This document shows positions 1 through 8,953 of a DNA stretch of 64,000 nucleotides, one piece after another. The position numbers and the translations under genes are program-made. Positions within the stretch are counted from its first letter, which is position 1; each line of letters starts with the position of its first letter. The notes under the pieces were generated by a model. The model searched no databases and had not been told where the DNA came from. It saw only the letters and a program-made list of their open reading frames with translations. Origin of the DNA: Sphingomonas psychrolutea (GTDB lineage: Bacteria > Pseudomonadota > Alphaproteobacteria > Sphingomonadales > Sphingomonadaceae); NCBI RefSeq assembly GCF_014636175.1, contig NZ_BMDW01000001.1, forward strand, positions 248,001 through 312,000, given 5' to 3'.

Positions 1-2
1 TC

Positions 3-326
3 GCCACGAAGGCGTATGAAGGCTTGGACAAGCTGCCGTTCCGCGCGCCGGCGGGCATCCGCATGGTCCGCATCGATCGCGCCAGTGGCAAGCCCGTGTT
101 CGGCGCATGGCCGAGCGACGATCCCAAGGCGGCGGTCATCTGGGAAGCGTTCAAGCCCGAGAGCGAGCCGCGCCGCGCCGTGCGCCGCGACCTGATCCTA
201 CCCGATCCGGCGGCCGTTGCGGCAGCCGCCGCCGCGGCGAAAACGCGTGCCGCGGAGCAAGCGCGGCAGCAGAAGGAAGCGCGCCGCGACAGCGATTTCT
301 TGCAAAGGCAGGGCGGCATCTACTAG
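3..326 (+). CDS. Penicillin-binding protein 1A, C-terminal end (partial)
   Basis: Only the last ~107 codons lie in the window; the reading frame is open from the left edge to TAG at 324-326. The visible segment has the PBP1A C-terminal style: 'PAGIRMVRIDR' followed by 'GKPVFGAWP' and 'WEAFKPESEPRR', then an Ala/Arg/Gln-rich tail. In sphingomonads the bifunctional glycosyltransferase/transpeptidase PBP1A commonly lies just upstream of prfB, which fits. The catalytic domains are outside the window, so the assignment rests on the tail and on gene order. Confidence 0.6.
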   Translation, partial: ATKAYEGLDKLPFRAPAGIRMVRIDRASGKPVFGAWPSDDPKAAVIWEAFKPESEPRRAVRRDLILPDPAAVAAAAAAAKTRAAEQARQQKEARRDSDFLQRQGGIY

Positions 327-350
327 CGGTGGCTTTCAACACCTATGGTT

Positions 351-420
351 GTCATCCCCGCGAAAGCGGGGACCCATCTCGCAGCGATGGGTGAAGGGTC
401 CCCGCTTCCGCGGGGATGAC
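351..420. repeat. Long inverted repeat between PBP1A and prfB
   Basis: 25-bp arms at 351-375 and 396-420 match at 24 of 25 positions around a 20-nt loop. Each arm is itself a small hairpin of the type ccccgcgaaagcgggg. A half copy of the same element is at 32183-32207. It lies 26 bp upstream of prfB and could fold in RNA as a terminator-like structure. Confidence 0.85.
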
Positions 421-446
421 ACCGGAATTTAAGTTTGGAGTAGACG

Positions 447-1574
447 ATGCGCGCCGAAGCGCAGGCCCATATCGATTCGATCAAGGACGCGCTCGCCTTG
501 CTCCGCCGGTTCCTCGACTGGGACCGTGCGCTGCGGCGGCTCGACGAACTCAACGCGCGCGTCGAGGATCAGGCCTTGTGGAACGACCCCAAGGCCGCGC
601 AAGTGGTGATGCGCGAACGGCGGCGGCTTGATGAGGCGATTTCCGCGACGCGCGCGATCGAAAGCGAGCTGAACGATACCGCCGAACTGATCGAGATGGC
701 CGAGGCGGAGGGCGATACCGAGATGGAAGCCGAGGGCGTCGCCGCGCTCGCAGATCTCGCGCGCCGCGCCGACACCGACAAGGTCAAGGCGCTGCTCGCC
801 GGCGAGGCAGATGGCAACGACACCTATATCGAGGTGAATGCTGGCGCGGGCGGCACCGAGAGCCAAGATTGGGCCGGAATGCTCAGCCGGATGTATTCGC
901 GCTGGGGCGAACGCCACGGGCTGAAAGTCGAGCTGATCGACCAGCATTCGGGCGAGCAAGCCGGAATCAAATCGGCGACGCTGCTGCTCAAAGGCGAGAA
1001 CGCTTATGGCTATGCCAAGACCGAAAGCGGCGTCCACCGTCTGGTGCGAATCAGCCCGTATGACAGCGCCGCGCGCCGTCATACGTCGTTTGCGAGCGTC
1101 TGGGTTTATCCGGTCGTCGATGACGACATCAACGTCGAATATAATGAGAGCGACTTGCGTATCGACACGTACCGCGCAAGCGGAGCGGGTGGCCAGCACA
1201 TCAACACGACCGATTCGGCGGTGCGCATCACGCACATTCCGACCGGGATCGTCGTCCAGTGCCAGAACCAGCGCAGCCAGCACAAGAACAAGGCCGAAGC
1301 GTACAACCAGCTCCGCGCGCGACTGTACGAACGCGAACTGGCGATCCGCGAGACCGCGGCCAATGCCGAGAATGCCGGCAAGACCGACATTGGCTGGGGG
1401 CATCAGATTCGCAGCTACGTCCTCCAGCCGTATCAGATGGTCAAGGATTTGCGTACCGGCGTCACCTCGTCGAGCCCGTCGGATGTGCTCGACGGCGATC
1501 TCGATGCGTTCATGGCGGCGGCACTGTCGCAGCGCGTGACCGGCGAGACGGTCGAGGTTGAGGACGTCGAGTGA
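447..1574 (+). CDS. prfB: Peptide chain release factor 2
   Basis: A 375-residue class I release factor, normal family length. It recognises UGA/UAA stop codons and triggers peptidyl-tRNA hydrolysis in the ribosome. The catalytic GGQ is in '[19 protein letters not shown]' and the basic '[10 protein letters not shown]' stretch follows it; the codon-recognition loop reads SPY where many RF2 proteins have SPF. The ATG start is preceded by ggag at 437-440. The E. coli programmed frameshift site is absent: the matching stretch encodes 'RRFLDWD' in one continuous frame. The stop overlaps the next gene's GTG start. Confidence 0.96.
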   Translation: MRAEAQAHIDSIKDALALLRRFLDWDRALRRLDELNARVEDQALWNDPKAAQVVMRERRRLDEAISATRAIESELNDTAELIEMAEAEGDTEMEAEGVAALADLARRADTDKVKALLAGEADGNDTYIEVNAGAGGTESQDWAGMLSRMYSRWGERHGLKVELIDQHSGEQAGIKSATLLLKGENAYGYAKTESGVHRLVRISPYDSAARRHTSFASVWVYPVVDDDINVEYNESDLRIDTYRASGAGGQHINTTDSAVRITHIPTGIVVQCQNQRSQHKNKAEAYNQLRARLYERELAIRETAANAENAGKTDIGWGHQIRSYVLQPYQMVKDLRTGVTSSSPSDVLDGDLDAFMAAALSQRVTGETVEVEDVE

Positions 1575-2287
1575 GCAAGGCTCGAGCCGCCCTCCTTGCC
1601 TTCATGCTCCTCGCCGCATGCGACGGCGGGCAGCCGCGCGTGCCCGACACGACGCAGCAGGTCGGCCCCTTCCCTGCCGCCGACCGCCCGGTCGCCGCGA
1701 TCATCTCGTCACGCTGGTCGACAGAGGAAGCACGCGACCGCGTCAACGAAGCGGGCGAGGTGATGAACAAGGCCGGGATCAAGCCCGGCATGACCGTCGC
1801 CGATATCGGCGCGGGTGAGGGCTATTACACCATCCGCCTTGCCAGCCGCGTCGGCAAAAACGGACGCGTGCTCGCCGAGGACATCGTCGCCGACGTTCGC
1901 GATACATTGGCTTTGCGCGTCACGCGCGAACGGCTCGAGAATGTCAGCGTCCGGCTCGGCGCGCCCGCCGACCCACGTTTGCCCGCCAACAGTTTCGATC
2001 GCGTGCTGATGATCCACATGTACCATGAGATCGACCAGCCTTACGAATTTCTGTGGCGGATGCGCCCTTCGTTGAAACCCGACGGCCTTGTCATCGTGGT
2101 CGATGCCAACCGCCCGACGCGCAATCACGGCACACCACCTGCGCTGCTGCGCTGCGAATTCGCCGCCGTCGGCTATGCCGAGGTCGCGCGCTATGACATG
2201 CCATCCGCCGGCGGGTATCTCGCCGCGTTTCGCCCGACCGGCGCCCGGCCCGAACCCGGCACGATCAAGGCCTGCCGGCTGAATTAA
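1571..2287 (+). CDS. Methyltransferase-fold protein with lipoprotein signal
   Basis: 238 residues. A class I SAM-dependent methyltransferase fold is indicated by the glycine-rich motif I '[16 protein letters not shown]' (about residues 76-91), an acidic motif II region and '[13 protein letters not shown]'. Oddly, the N-terminus is a signal with a lipobox ending LLAAC (Cys17), which would place the protein outside the cytoplasm, where SAM is not expected. The GTG start overlaps the prfB stop by 4 bp (GTGA), suggesting translational coupling. Substrate is unknown. Its TAA overlaps the TAA of the converging RadC-domain gene. Confidence 0.75.
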   Translation: MSKARAALLAFMLLAACDGGQPRVPDTTQQVGPFPAADRPVAAIISSRWSTEEARDRVNEAGEVMNKAGIKPGMTVADIGAGEGYYTIRLASRVGKNGRVLAEDIVADVRDTLALRVTRERLENVSVRLGAPADPRLPANSFDRVLMIHMYHEIDQPYEFLWRMRPSLKPDGLVIVVDANRPTRNHGTPPALLRCEFAAVGYAEVARYDMPSAGGYLAAFRPTGARPEPGTIKACRLN

Positions 2288-2700
2288 AGCAGCCCGCGTC
2301 GACGAAAGCTTTCGCACCCGTCGCGCGCCAGCACGAGATGGTCGAACAGCCGCACCCCGACCGGATCGAGCGCATGCGCAAGGCGACGGGTAAAGGCATA
2401 GTCGGCATCGCTCGGCGTGGGATCGCCGCTGGGATGGTTGTGCGCCATCACCACCGTAGTGCAATCGAACGCAAGCGCATCGGCAACGATGTCGCGGATG
2501 GGAATCATCACCGCATCGGCCAGGCCAGAGGGCACATGGCGCATCCCGAGGAGCCTCCATTTCGGATCAAGATAGGCAAACACCGCGACCTCCTCGCGCA
2601 CCATGGCGATCGGCTCGAACAAGGCGATCGTAGCACCCAGCGGGCCACTTTCAAGCGCGGCGAGGCGCGCCAACGGCAAGCGAAAATAGGGTGGCTCCAT
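2284..2700 (-). CDS. JAB/MPN domain protein of the RadC family (short form)
   Basis: 138 residues from the ATG at 2700. The metal-binding JAB motif is clear as 'MAHNHPSGDPTPSDAD', with an upstream glutamate in 'MVREEVAVFAYLD'. Typical RadC proteins are about 220 residues with an N-terminal helix-hairpin-helix region; that part is missing here, leaving the catalytic-type domain alone. RadC proteins have no agreed biochemical function despite the DNA-repair name. It converges tail-to-tail with the methyltransferase-like gene with overlapping stop codons. Confidence 0.8.
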   Translation of the reverse strand: MEPPYFRLPLARLAALESGPLGATIALFEPIAMVREEVAVFAYLDPKWRLLGMRHVPSGLADAVMIPIRDIVADALAFDCTTVVMAHNHPSGDPTPSDADYAFTRRLAHALDPVGVRLFDHLVLARDGCESFRRRGLL

Positions 2701-2820
2701 GCCCTTGCGAATTCCGCAAAGTTGGGGGCAGCGATACGCAAACATCATCCGAAATGACGCGAACCTGCGCAAACACGGTGGCAGTTGGCGCGGCGATGAC
2801 GGATCGCTACACGGGTGGCC

Positions 2821-4103
<1,283 letters not shown>

Positions 4104-4105
4104 CC

Positions 4106-4197
4106 GTCACCCCGGCCTTGTGCCGGGGTCCACCGTGCCGCACACATCACGCACAAGGATTGCGGCACCGTGGATGCCGGAACAAGTCCGGCATGAC
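4106..4197. repeat. Long inverted repeat after folA
   Basis: Two arms of about 36 nt (4106-4141 and 4162-4197) are near-complementary. Each carries an internal hairpin (ccccggccttgtgccgggg on the left, gccggaacaagtccggc on the right). It separates folA from the dipeptidase gene and ends just before that gene's ribosome-binding site. Confidence 0.85.
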
Positions 4198-4210
4198 GGA
4201 GGGTGATGGA

Positions 4211-5410
4211 ATGATGCGCAAAATCCTGCTGGGCGGTCTCGCCGTCATCCTCCTCGCCGCCATCCTGTTCTTCACGCTCGCGCCCGGCATCGTCGAGCGC
4301 GGGATGAACAAGGTCGTCGCGATCCCGCTCAAAATTACCCCACGCGCCCAAGCTCTCAACGGCAAACTGCAGATCGCCGACATGCATGCCGACACTTTGC
4401 TGTGGCAGCGCAGCTTGCTGACTCACGCGGACCGCGGCCAGGTCGACCTGCCGCGCTTGCTCGCAGGCAATTACGCGCTGCAGGTCTTCTCCTCGGTCAC
4501 AAAGACACCCAAGGGCCAGAATTACGACGCTAATTCGGGCGACACCGACAATATCACCGCGCTGACCATCGCCGATCTGCAGCCGCCGCGGACCTGGGGT
4601 TCGCTGCTCCAGCGCTCGCTCTGGCACGCACAGAAGCTTGATCGCTACGCCGCCGCGTCGAATGGGCAGCTGCGCGTGATCCGCACCGCCAGCGACCTCG
4701 ACCGGCTGCTCGCCGACCGGGCACGCGGCAAGAAGGTTGTCGGCGGCATGCTGTCGATCGAGGGGTTACAGGATCTGGAGGGCAAGTTCGCCAATCTCGA
4801 AATCCTCTACCGCGCCGGGTTCCGCATGGCGGGCCTCGCGCATTTCTTCGACAATGATGTCGCCGGATCGATGCACGGCCAGGCGAAGGGCGGACTCACC
4901 CCGCTCGGCCGCCAAATCGTACGGCGGATGGAGGCGATCGGGATGGTCGTCGATATCGCGCATTCGAGCCACGCGACGATTGCCGAAGTGCTGGCGATGG
5001 CGCGCCGCCCAATCGTCGCGAGCCATGGCGGCGTGCAGGCGACGTGCAAGGTCAATCGTAACCTCACCGACGACGAGATCCGCGGGATTGCACGCACCGG
5101 CGGTGTGATCGGCATCGGCTATTGGGATGCGGCGATCTGTTCGACCAAGCCCGAAGCTGCTGCTGCTGCGATCGCCCACGTCCGCGATCTGGTCGGAATC
5201 GATCATGTCGGGCTCGGCTCCGATTTCGACGGCGCGGTGACGACCGGGTTCGATTCGAGCCAGATCGCCGCTGTCACCCAAGCCTTGATCGATCGCGGCT
5301 TCAGCGATGCCGACATTGCCAAGGTGATGGGCGGCAATGTTCTGCGGGTCTTGCGCGCAGGGATCGCCCCCGGAATCGACGCTGGCGCACCCGGCAAGCG
5401 CCCCGTATAG
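4211..5410 (+). CDS. Membrane dipeptidase, peptidase family M19
   Basis: 399 residues from ATG 4211, which has ggaggg at 4198-4203; the frame is open further upstream but through the palindrome. A single N-terminal transmembrane or signal-anchor helix ('ILLGGLAVILLAAILFF') puts the enzyme on the outer side of the inner membrane. The zinc-binding start is 'IADMHADTLLW', with later metal-region motifs 'GGMLSIEGLQDLEG', 'VVDIAHSS', 'VASHGGVQATCKVNRNLTD' and 'VGLGSDFDG'. Family members hydrolyse dipeptides, including D-amino-acid-containing ones; the substrate here cannot be told from sequence. Confidence 0.88.
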   Translation: MMRKILLGGLAVILLAAILFFTLAPGIVERGMNKVVAIPLKITPRAQALNGKLQIADMHADTLLWQRSLLTHADRGQVDLPRLLAGNYALQVFSSVTKTPKGQNYDANSGDTDNITALTIADLQPPRTWGSLLQRSLWHAQKLDRYAAASNGQLRVIRTASDLDRLLADRARGKKVVGGMLSIEGLQDLEGKFANLEILYRAGFRMAGLAHFFDNDVAGSMHGQAKGGLTPLGRQIVRRMEAIGMVVDIAHSSHATIAEVLAMARRPIVASHGGVQATCKVNRNLTDDEIRGIARTGGVIGIGYWDAAICSTKPEAAAAAIAHVRDLVGIDHVGLGSDFDGAVTTGFDSSQIAAVTQALIDRGFSDADIAKVMGGNVLRVLRAGIAPGIDAGAPGKRPV

Positions 5411-5418
5411 CCACCGCC

Positions 5419-6348
5419 ATGACGCGGCTCGACGGCGGCGCGGTGGTTCCGGAACGCTTTCGCGGCGGGATCGTGGCGCTCGGTAATTTCGATGGATTTC
5501 ACCTCGGGCACCAGGCGGTGGTTGGCCGCGCGATCGCACTTGCGCGCGCTGCGGGGCGACCCGCGCTCGTTGCGACCTTCGATCCGCACCCGGTGCGCCA
5601 TTTCCGCCCCAAAACCCCGCCCTTCCGCTTGACGACGCTCGATCAGCGCGAGCGGCTGTTCGCCGAAGCCGGGGCCGATGCGATGGTCGTGTTTCATTTC
5701 GATGCCGCGCTCGCCGCGCAGAGCGCGGTGGACTTCGTCGACGACCGACTGCTCGACAAGCTCGGGACAGGCGGCGTGGTGACCGGAGCCGACTTTACTT
5801 TCGGCAAGGATAAGGGTGGCAACGTCGACGTCCTGGCCGAGCTCGGCCTGAAGAACGGATTTTCGGTCGAGACAGTGGGGCCGGTCGCGCTCGACGGCGC
5901 GCCGGTATCCTCGAGCCGGATTCGCGATTTGCTCAAAGCGGGCGACCCGCGCGGTGCCGCGGCCTTGCTCACCCGGCCGTTCGCGGTGGCAGGCGTCGTG
6001 CAGCATGGCGACAAGGTCGGGCGGACGATCGGCTATCCGACCGCAAATCTCGATATGGGGACGTATCTGCGCCCGGCCTACGGTATTTACGCCGTGCGCG
6101 GGCGGCTGCCCGACGGACGTGTGCTCGATGGTGCGGCGAATCTCGGCATTCGACCGACCTTCGATCCGCCAAAGGAGCTGCTTGAGCCGTATTTTTTCGA
6201 TTTCAACGAGGATCTGTACGGTCAGGCGATCGAGGTCGAATTGATCGACTATCTCCGGCCGGAGGCGAAATTCGGTTCGCTCGAGGCGCTGACGGAGCAA
6301 ATGGAGGCTGATTGCGCCCGCGCGCGGGTGGTGCTGGCGGAAGGCTGA
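5419..6348 (+). CDS. ribF: Bifunctional riboflavin kinase / FAD synthetase
   Basis: 309 residues from ATG 5419, normal family length. The N-terminal FAD synthetase (nucleotidyltransferase) domain shows 'VALGNFDGFHLGHQAVV' and 'VSSSRIRDLLKAGD'. The C-terminal riboflavin kinase domain starts near residue 190 with 'GRTIGYPTANLDM' and 'YGIYAVRG', followed by 'NLGIRPTFD'. The enzyme turns riboflavin into FMN and then FAD. It starts 8 bp after the dipeptidase stop, so the two are probably cotranscribed. Confidence 0.96.
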   Translation: MTRLDGGAVVPERFRGGIVALGNFDGFHLGHQAVVGRAIALARAAGRPALVATFDPHPVRHFRPKTPPFRLTTLDQRERLFAEAGADAMVVFHFDAALAAQSAVDFVDDRLLDKLGTGGVVTGADFTFGKDKGGNVDVLAELGLKNGFSVETVGPVALDGAPVSSSRIRDLLKAGDPRGAAALLTRPFAVAGVVQHGDKVGRTIGYPTANLDMGTYLRPAYGIYAVRGRLPDGRVLDGAANLGIRPTFDPPKELLEPYFFDFNEDLYGQAIEVELIDYLRPEAKFGSLEALTEQMEADCARARVVLAEG

Positions 6349-6376
6349 TCGCCACCGGCGACGCACATCGGCACGC

Positions 6377-6405
6377 AAAAAGGGGCCGACATTGCTGCCG
6401 ACCCC
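6377..6405 (-). terminator. Rho-independent terminator on the minus strand
   Basis: Read on the minus strand, a 10-bp stem (6405-6396 with 6391-6382, two G-U pairs) closes a GCAA tetraloop and is followed by five T (6381-6377). No minus-strand protein gene ends nearby, which argues for a minus-strand RNA gene upstream. Confidence 0.6.
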
Positions 6406-6832
6406 CATTGCCTCGACCTCTACCGCTCCACCCGCGCCGCGGACGACGTAGCTTTCGCGTTTCGGTCGCCAGGGTCGGGTGCGATCCTCTTGCAAGTCTC
6501 AGCACCCGCGACCCTGGTGGCCAGCGTAGCGTCCGGGTTGCCCCGCCCACTTTGCCTCGGCATCGTTCCGGCAAAGCCGCCCTTCCCCGTGAAGAAATGC
6601 GCTCTTTGACCCTTCCGACACCAGTGCCCGTGCTTTTCGTCGCAAGCGACAGCCCAGCCCGGACACCTTTGGAAGTCCGCCTCCGGTCACCGACCTTGCC
6701 GTCGCTCGCGCGACTGCCGTCCTGCCGCCATCCTCGATCTCCCGCCACGACCGACGCCCGGTTTCCTTGCGGCACCATGGCGCTTTCCGCGGCATAAGCA
6801 ATTGATGTCTCTTCGATTTCTCGCTTCGTCAT
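6377..6832 (-). ncRNA. Candidate structured non-coding RNA (unidentified)
   Basis: No convincing protein gene occupies 6349-7074. On the minus strand the region ends in a terminator (6377-6405) and contains several helices: a long near-perfect stem between 6469 and 6516, a TTTGCC/GGCAAA hairpin (6551-6556 with 6570-6575), a GTCG-CAAG-CGAC hairpin near 6639-6650, and a possible long-range helix pairing 6531-6537 with 6658-6664. ORFs here have weaker GC at third codon positions than neighbouring genes. I could not match it to RNase P, tmRNA, SRP or 6S RNA. The 5' end is unknown; 6832 is only a guess. The remaining gap (6833-7074) shows nothing clear. Confidence 0.35.
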
Positions 6833-7074
6833 CGCTTGCTTACAGTCATGATGCTGTCACAACTTGCGAGTCGCACCAACCCCTAAATGGCGGTCACCTG
6901 CCTGTGAATAACGTGGATATCGGGGACAGTTTCGCGTCGCGTGATTCGTGCAGCCATGGGGTCGGATGCGTATGAACACGACGTTGTTTCAGGTTCATGA
7001 AACCGAACTAAAATCGCAATCGTTACAGTTCTGGAATTGATCCAAAACAAGTAACAAGCACACGGGAGCATTTT

Positions 7075-7395
7075 ATGCGTAACATCATCATGGCGCTCAG
7101 CGCCGTCTCACTCGCCATCCCCGCAACGATGGCATTTCCCACGACTCAAGCCGAAGCGCGCAAGCATCGCCACTATGAGCCGCGCGCCTATACCGGCAGC
7201 GACGGTCGTCGCTATTGCCGCCATTCGGACGGAACGACCGGCCTGATCGCCGGTGGCGTCGGCGGCGCCCTCCTCGGCAATTCGATCGCGGGTCGCGGTG
7301 ACAAGACGCTTGGTACCGTGCTCGGCGGCGTCGCCGGTGCGTTCGGCGGTCGCGCGATCGATCGCACGCTGACGGCGGATCGTCGCTGCCGCTAA
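7075..7395 (+). CDS. Glycine-zipper 2TM envelope protein
   Basis: 106 residues with an N-terminal signal peptide ('MALSAVSLAIPATMAF'). The C-terminal half is a glycine zipper: 'TTGLIAGGVGGALLGNSIAG' then 'LGTVLGGVAGAFGGRAID', the pattern of the 17 kDa surface antigen/glycine-zipper 2TM families that pack in membranes. The same C-terminal module, preceded by an 'RYCRHSDGTTG' stretch, recurs in the gene at 8018. Two cysteines flank the zipper. gggag precedes the ATG, and a strong terminator follows at 7423. Exact function unknown. Confidence 0.75.
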   Translation: MRNIIMALSAVSLAIPATMAFPTTQAEARKHRHYEPRAYTGSDGRRYCRHSDGTTGLIAGGVGGALLGNSIAGRGDKTLGTVLGGVAGAFGGRAIDRTLTADRRCR

Positions 7396-7422
7396 GAACC
7401 GTCATATGCAGTCACTATATCA

Positions 7423-7452
7423 GGCGCGCACCCCAGGGTGCGCGCCTTTTTT
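7423..7452 (+). terminator. Rho-independent terminator after the glycine-zipper gene
   Basis: A perfect 10-bp GC-rich stem (ggcgcgcacc / ggtgcgcgcc) with a 4-nt loop is followed by six T at 7447-7452. Confidence 0.92.
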
Positions 7453-7473
7453 GGATCTTGAGGGAGCGACACG

Positions 7474-7902
7474 ATGACGACACGCAGTGGATCGGCCAGC
7501 TATGATGGCTTTGGCAAGGACGGCAAAGGCCATGTCTGCACGCAGTCGGGCGTGCTGTCGCACGCGCAATATGGCTTTGGCAGTCGGTTTGAAGACGGGA
7601 TCGGCACCAACCCGGAGGAATTGATCGCGGCCGCGCATGCGAGCTGCTTCACGATGGCGTTGAGTTTTGCGCTGGCTGGCGCTGGCTTCACGGCCGGTCG
7701 GCTCGACACGACCGCCAAGGTGACGCTCGAAAAGGATGGCGACGGCTTTACCATCACCAAGTCCGCGCTCGATCTGAAGGCGGTGATTGACGGCATTCCG
7801 CCGGAACAGTTCGCAGCGATCGCCGCCGAGGCCAAGGCGAATTGCCCGGTATCGAAGCTGTTCAACGCTGAAATCACGTTGACGCACACGCTCAACCCGT
7901 GA
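7474..7902 (+). CDS. OsmC-family hydroperoxide reductase
   Basis: 142 residues, the usual size of OsmC. The two redox cysteines of this family are present: one in 'AAAHASCFTMALSFAL' and one in 'KANCPVSKLF', with 'GTNPEELIAAAH' just before the first. These cytoplasmic dimers detoxify organic hydroperoxides by cysteine thiol chemistry. The N-terminus ('GSASYDGFGKDGKG') resembles OsmC more than Ohr. It has an independent position between two terminators, so it is probably monocistronic. Confidence 0.9.
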   Translation: MTTRSGSASYDGFGKDGKGHVCTQSGVLSHAQYGFGSRFEDGIGTNPEELIAAAHASCFTMALSFALAGAGFTAGRLDTTAKVTLEKDGDGFTITKSALDLKAVIDGIPPEQFAAIAAEAKANCPVSKLFNAEITLTHTLNP

Positions 7903-7977
7903 TGTGATCGGGGTTGCGGGCGGGTGAACGCGGCGTAGTTTTCGGTTCACGCAACTTCGCGCCACGCGGACGGTTCT

Positions 7978-8006
7978 CATGGGTAATCCACCACGGATTA
8001 CCCATG
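7978..8006 (+). promoter_or_regulatory. 12-bp perfect inverted repeat in the leader of the second glycine-zipper gene
   Basis: Arms at 7978-7989 (catgggtaatcc) and 7995-8006 (ggattacccatg) are perfectly complementary around a 5-nt spacer. The right arm ends at the first G of the ggag ribosome-binding site (8006-8009) for the ATG at 8018. It could be a DNA operator or an RNA hairpin touching the ribosome-binding site; the sequence cannot decide between them. Confidence 0.55.
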
Positions 8007-8017
8007 GAGCATTTCAC

Positions 8018-8557
8018 ATGCGCAAGTTCATCCTCGCCGCTGCGATCGCGGTAACCTCGCTGTCGGCAATCCCTGCCTCGGCGCAACCCAATGAGCGTCG
8101 CGACGATCGCAAAGATGATCGCAGAGGCGATCGCAAGGACGACCGCAAGGACGATCGACGTGACGACCGCCGCGATGTGCGAACCGACCGTCGCGATGAC
8201 CGCCGCGATGACCGAAATGATCGCCAGCGCGATTGGCGGCAGTATCGCAATTATGATTACAACCGCTTCGAAAATGGCCAGCGGACCTATTATGCCGACC
8301 GCTACTATCGCGCCGACGGCAAATATCAGACCCGCCGCCTGGGTCGCAACGACCGTATTTATCGCGGTGGCGACAACCGCTATTATTGCCGCCGCAGCGA
8401 CGGGACGACCGGGCTGATCATCGGCGGGCTGGCGGGCGGCCTGCTCGGCAATTCGCTGGCCGGCGGCGGATCGCGCACACTCGGCACATTGCTCGGCGGC
8501 GGGGCAGGCGCCCTGCTCGGTCGATCGATCGATCGCGGCCAGGTGCAGTGCCGCTGA
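8018..8557 (+). CDS. RcnB/glycine-zipper-type envelope protein with Asp-Arg repeats
   Basis: 179 residues. A signal peptide ('ILAAAIAVTSLSAIPASA') is followed by about 50 residues of low-complexity Arg/Asp repeats (DDRR, DRKD; DNA about 8090-8240), a Tyr/Arg-rich middle and a C-terminal glycine zipper 'GLIIGGLAGGLLGNSLAG...LGTLLGGGAGALLGRSID'. The zipper and the preceding 'YYCRRSDGTTG' mark it as a paralogue of the protein at 7075. ATG 8018 has ggag at 8006-8009; an earlier in-frame ATG at 7979 lies inside the leader palindrome. A secreted or membrane-associated role is likely; its function is unknown. Confidence 0.7.
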   Translation: MRKFILAAAIAVTSLSAIPASAQPNERRDDRKDDRRGDRKDDRKDDRRDDRRDVRTDRRDDRRDDRNDRQRDWRQYRNYDYNRFENGQRTYYADRYYRADGKYQTRRLGRNDRIYRGGDNRYYCRRSDGTTGLIIGGLAGGLLGNSLAGGGSRTLGTLLGGGAGALLGRSIDRGQVQCR

Positions 8558-8569
8558 CGTCGAAACGGG

Positions 8570-8600
8570 AAGGCCCGGCGCGAAAGCGTCGGGCCTTTCG
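8570..8600 (+). terminator. Terminator-like hairpin
   Basis: An 11-bp stem (aggcccggcgc / gcgtcgggcct, one G-U pair) closes a GAAA tetraloop, followed by a short T-containing stretch. It sits between converging genes and may serve both. Confidence 0.7.
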
Positions 8601-8602
8601 CC

Positions 8603-8827
8603 TTAAAGGAGGCCGCCGCCCAGAAACAGGCGGACCACCGCAACGATGATGACGAAGAGGTTGAAGTTGCGACCCGTCCGATGGCCCGACAGCATACCGA
8701 TCGCCGCCCCCACCACCGCGATCGGGATGGCCAGATAATTGGCGATCCCGAAAAACGGTACCAGCCCGACGAGTGCCACCGGCAGCGCGACGAGGCCCAC
8801 CAGAATCGAAACGATGTTGACGATCAT
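8603..8827 (-). CDS. Small hydrophobic membrane protein
   Basis: 74 residues, almost entirely two transmembrane helices: 'MIVNIVSILVGLVALPVALVG' and a second ending in 'FVIIVAVVRLFLGGGLL', linked by 'GMLSGHRTGRNF'. I chose the ATG at 8827 because gaggg lies 7 nt upstream; an ATG at 8833 is also in frame but sits too close to that site. Not recognised as a named family; it looks like a small inner-membrane protein. It converges with the glycine-zipper gene at 8018. Confidence 0.6.
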   Translation of the reverse strand: MIVNIVSILVGLVALPVALVGLVPFFGIANYLAIPIAVVGAAIGMLSGHRTGRNFNLFVIIVAVVRLFLGGGLL

Positions 8828-8953
8828 GCCCATGCCCTCAACATGCCTAACCGAGAGCGTTTTAGCAAGGCAACACACACAGTGATCCGATCCCAAACGC
8901 TTTTTTAACCCAAACCCGTGCAAGAGATGCGTCTTAATGGAGCTTTTGGGTCG

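Noticed and set aside
6377..6832. RNase P RNA, tmRNA or cobalamin riboswitch in the gene-free region
   Set aside because: The universal GAGGAAAGTCCGGGC of RNase P, a tmRNA tag-coding stretch (Ala-Asn-Asp) and the B12 box were looked for and not found.
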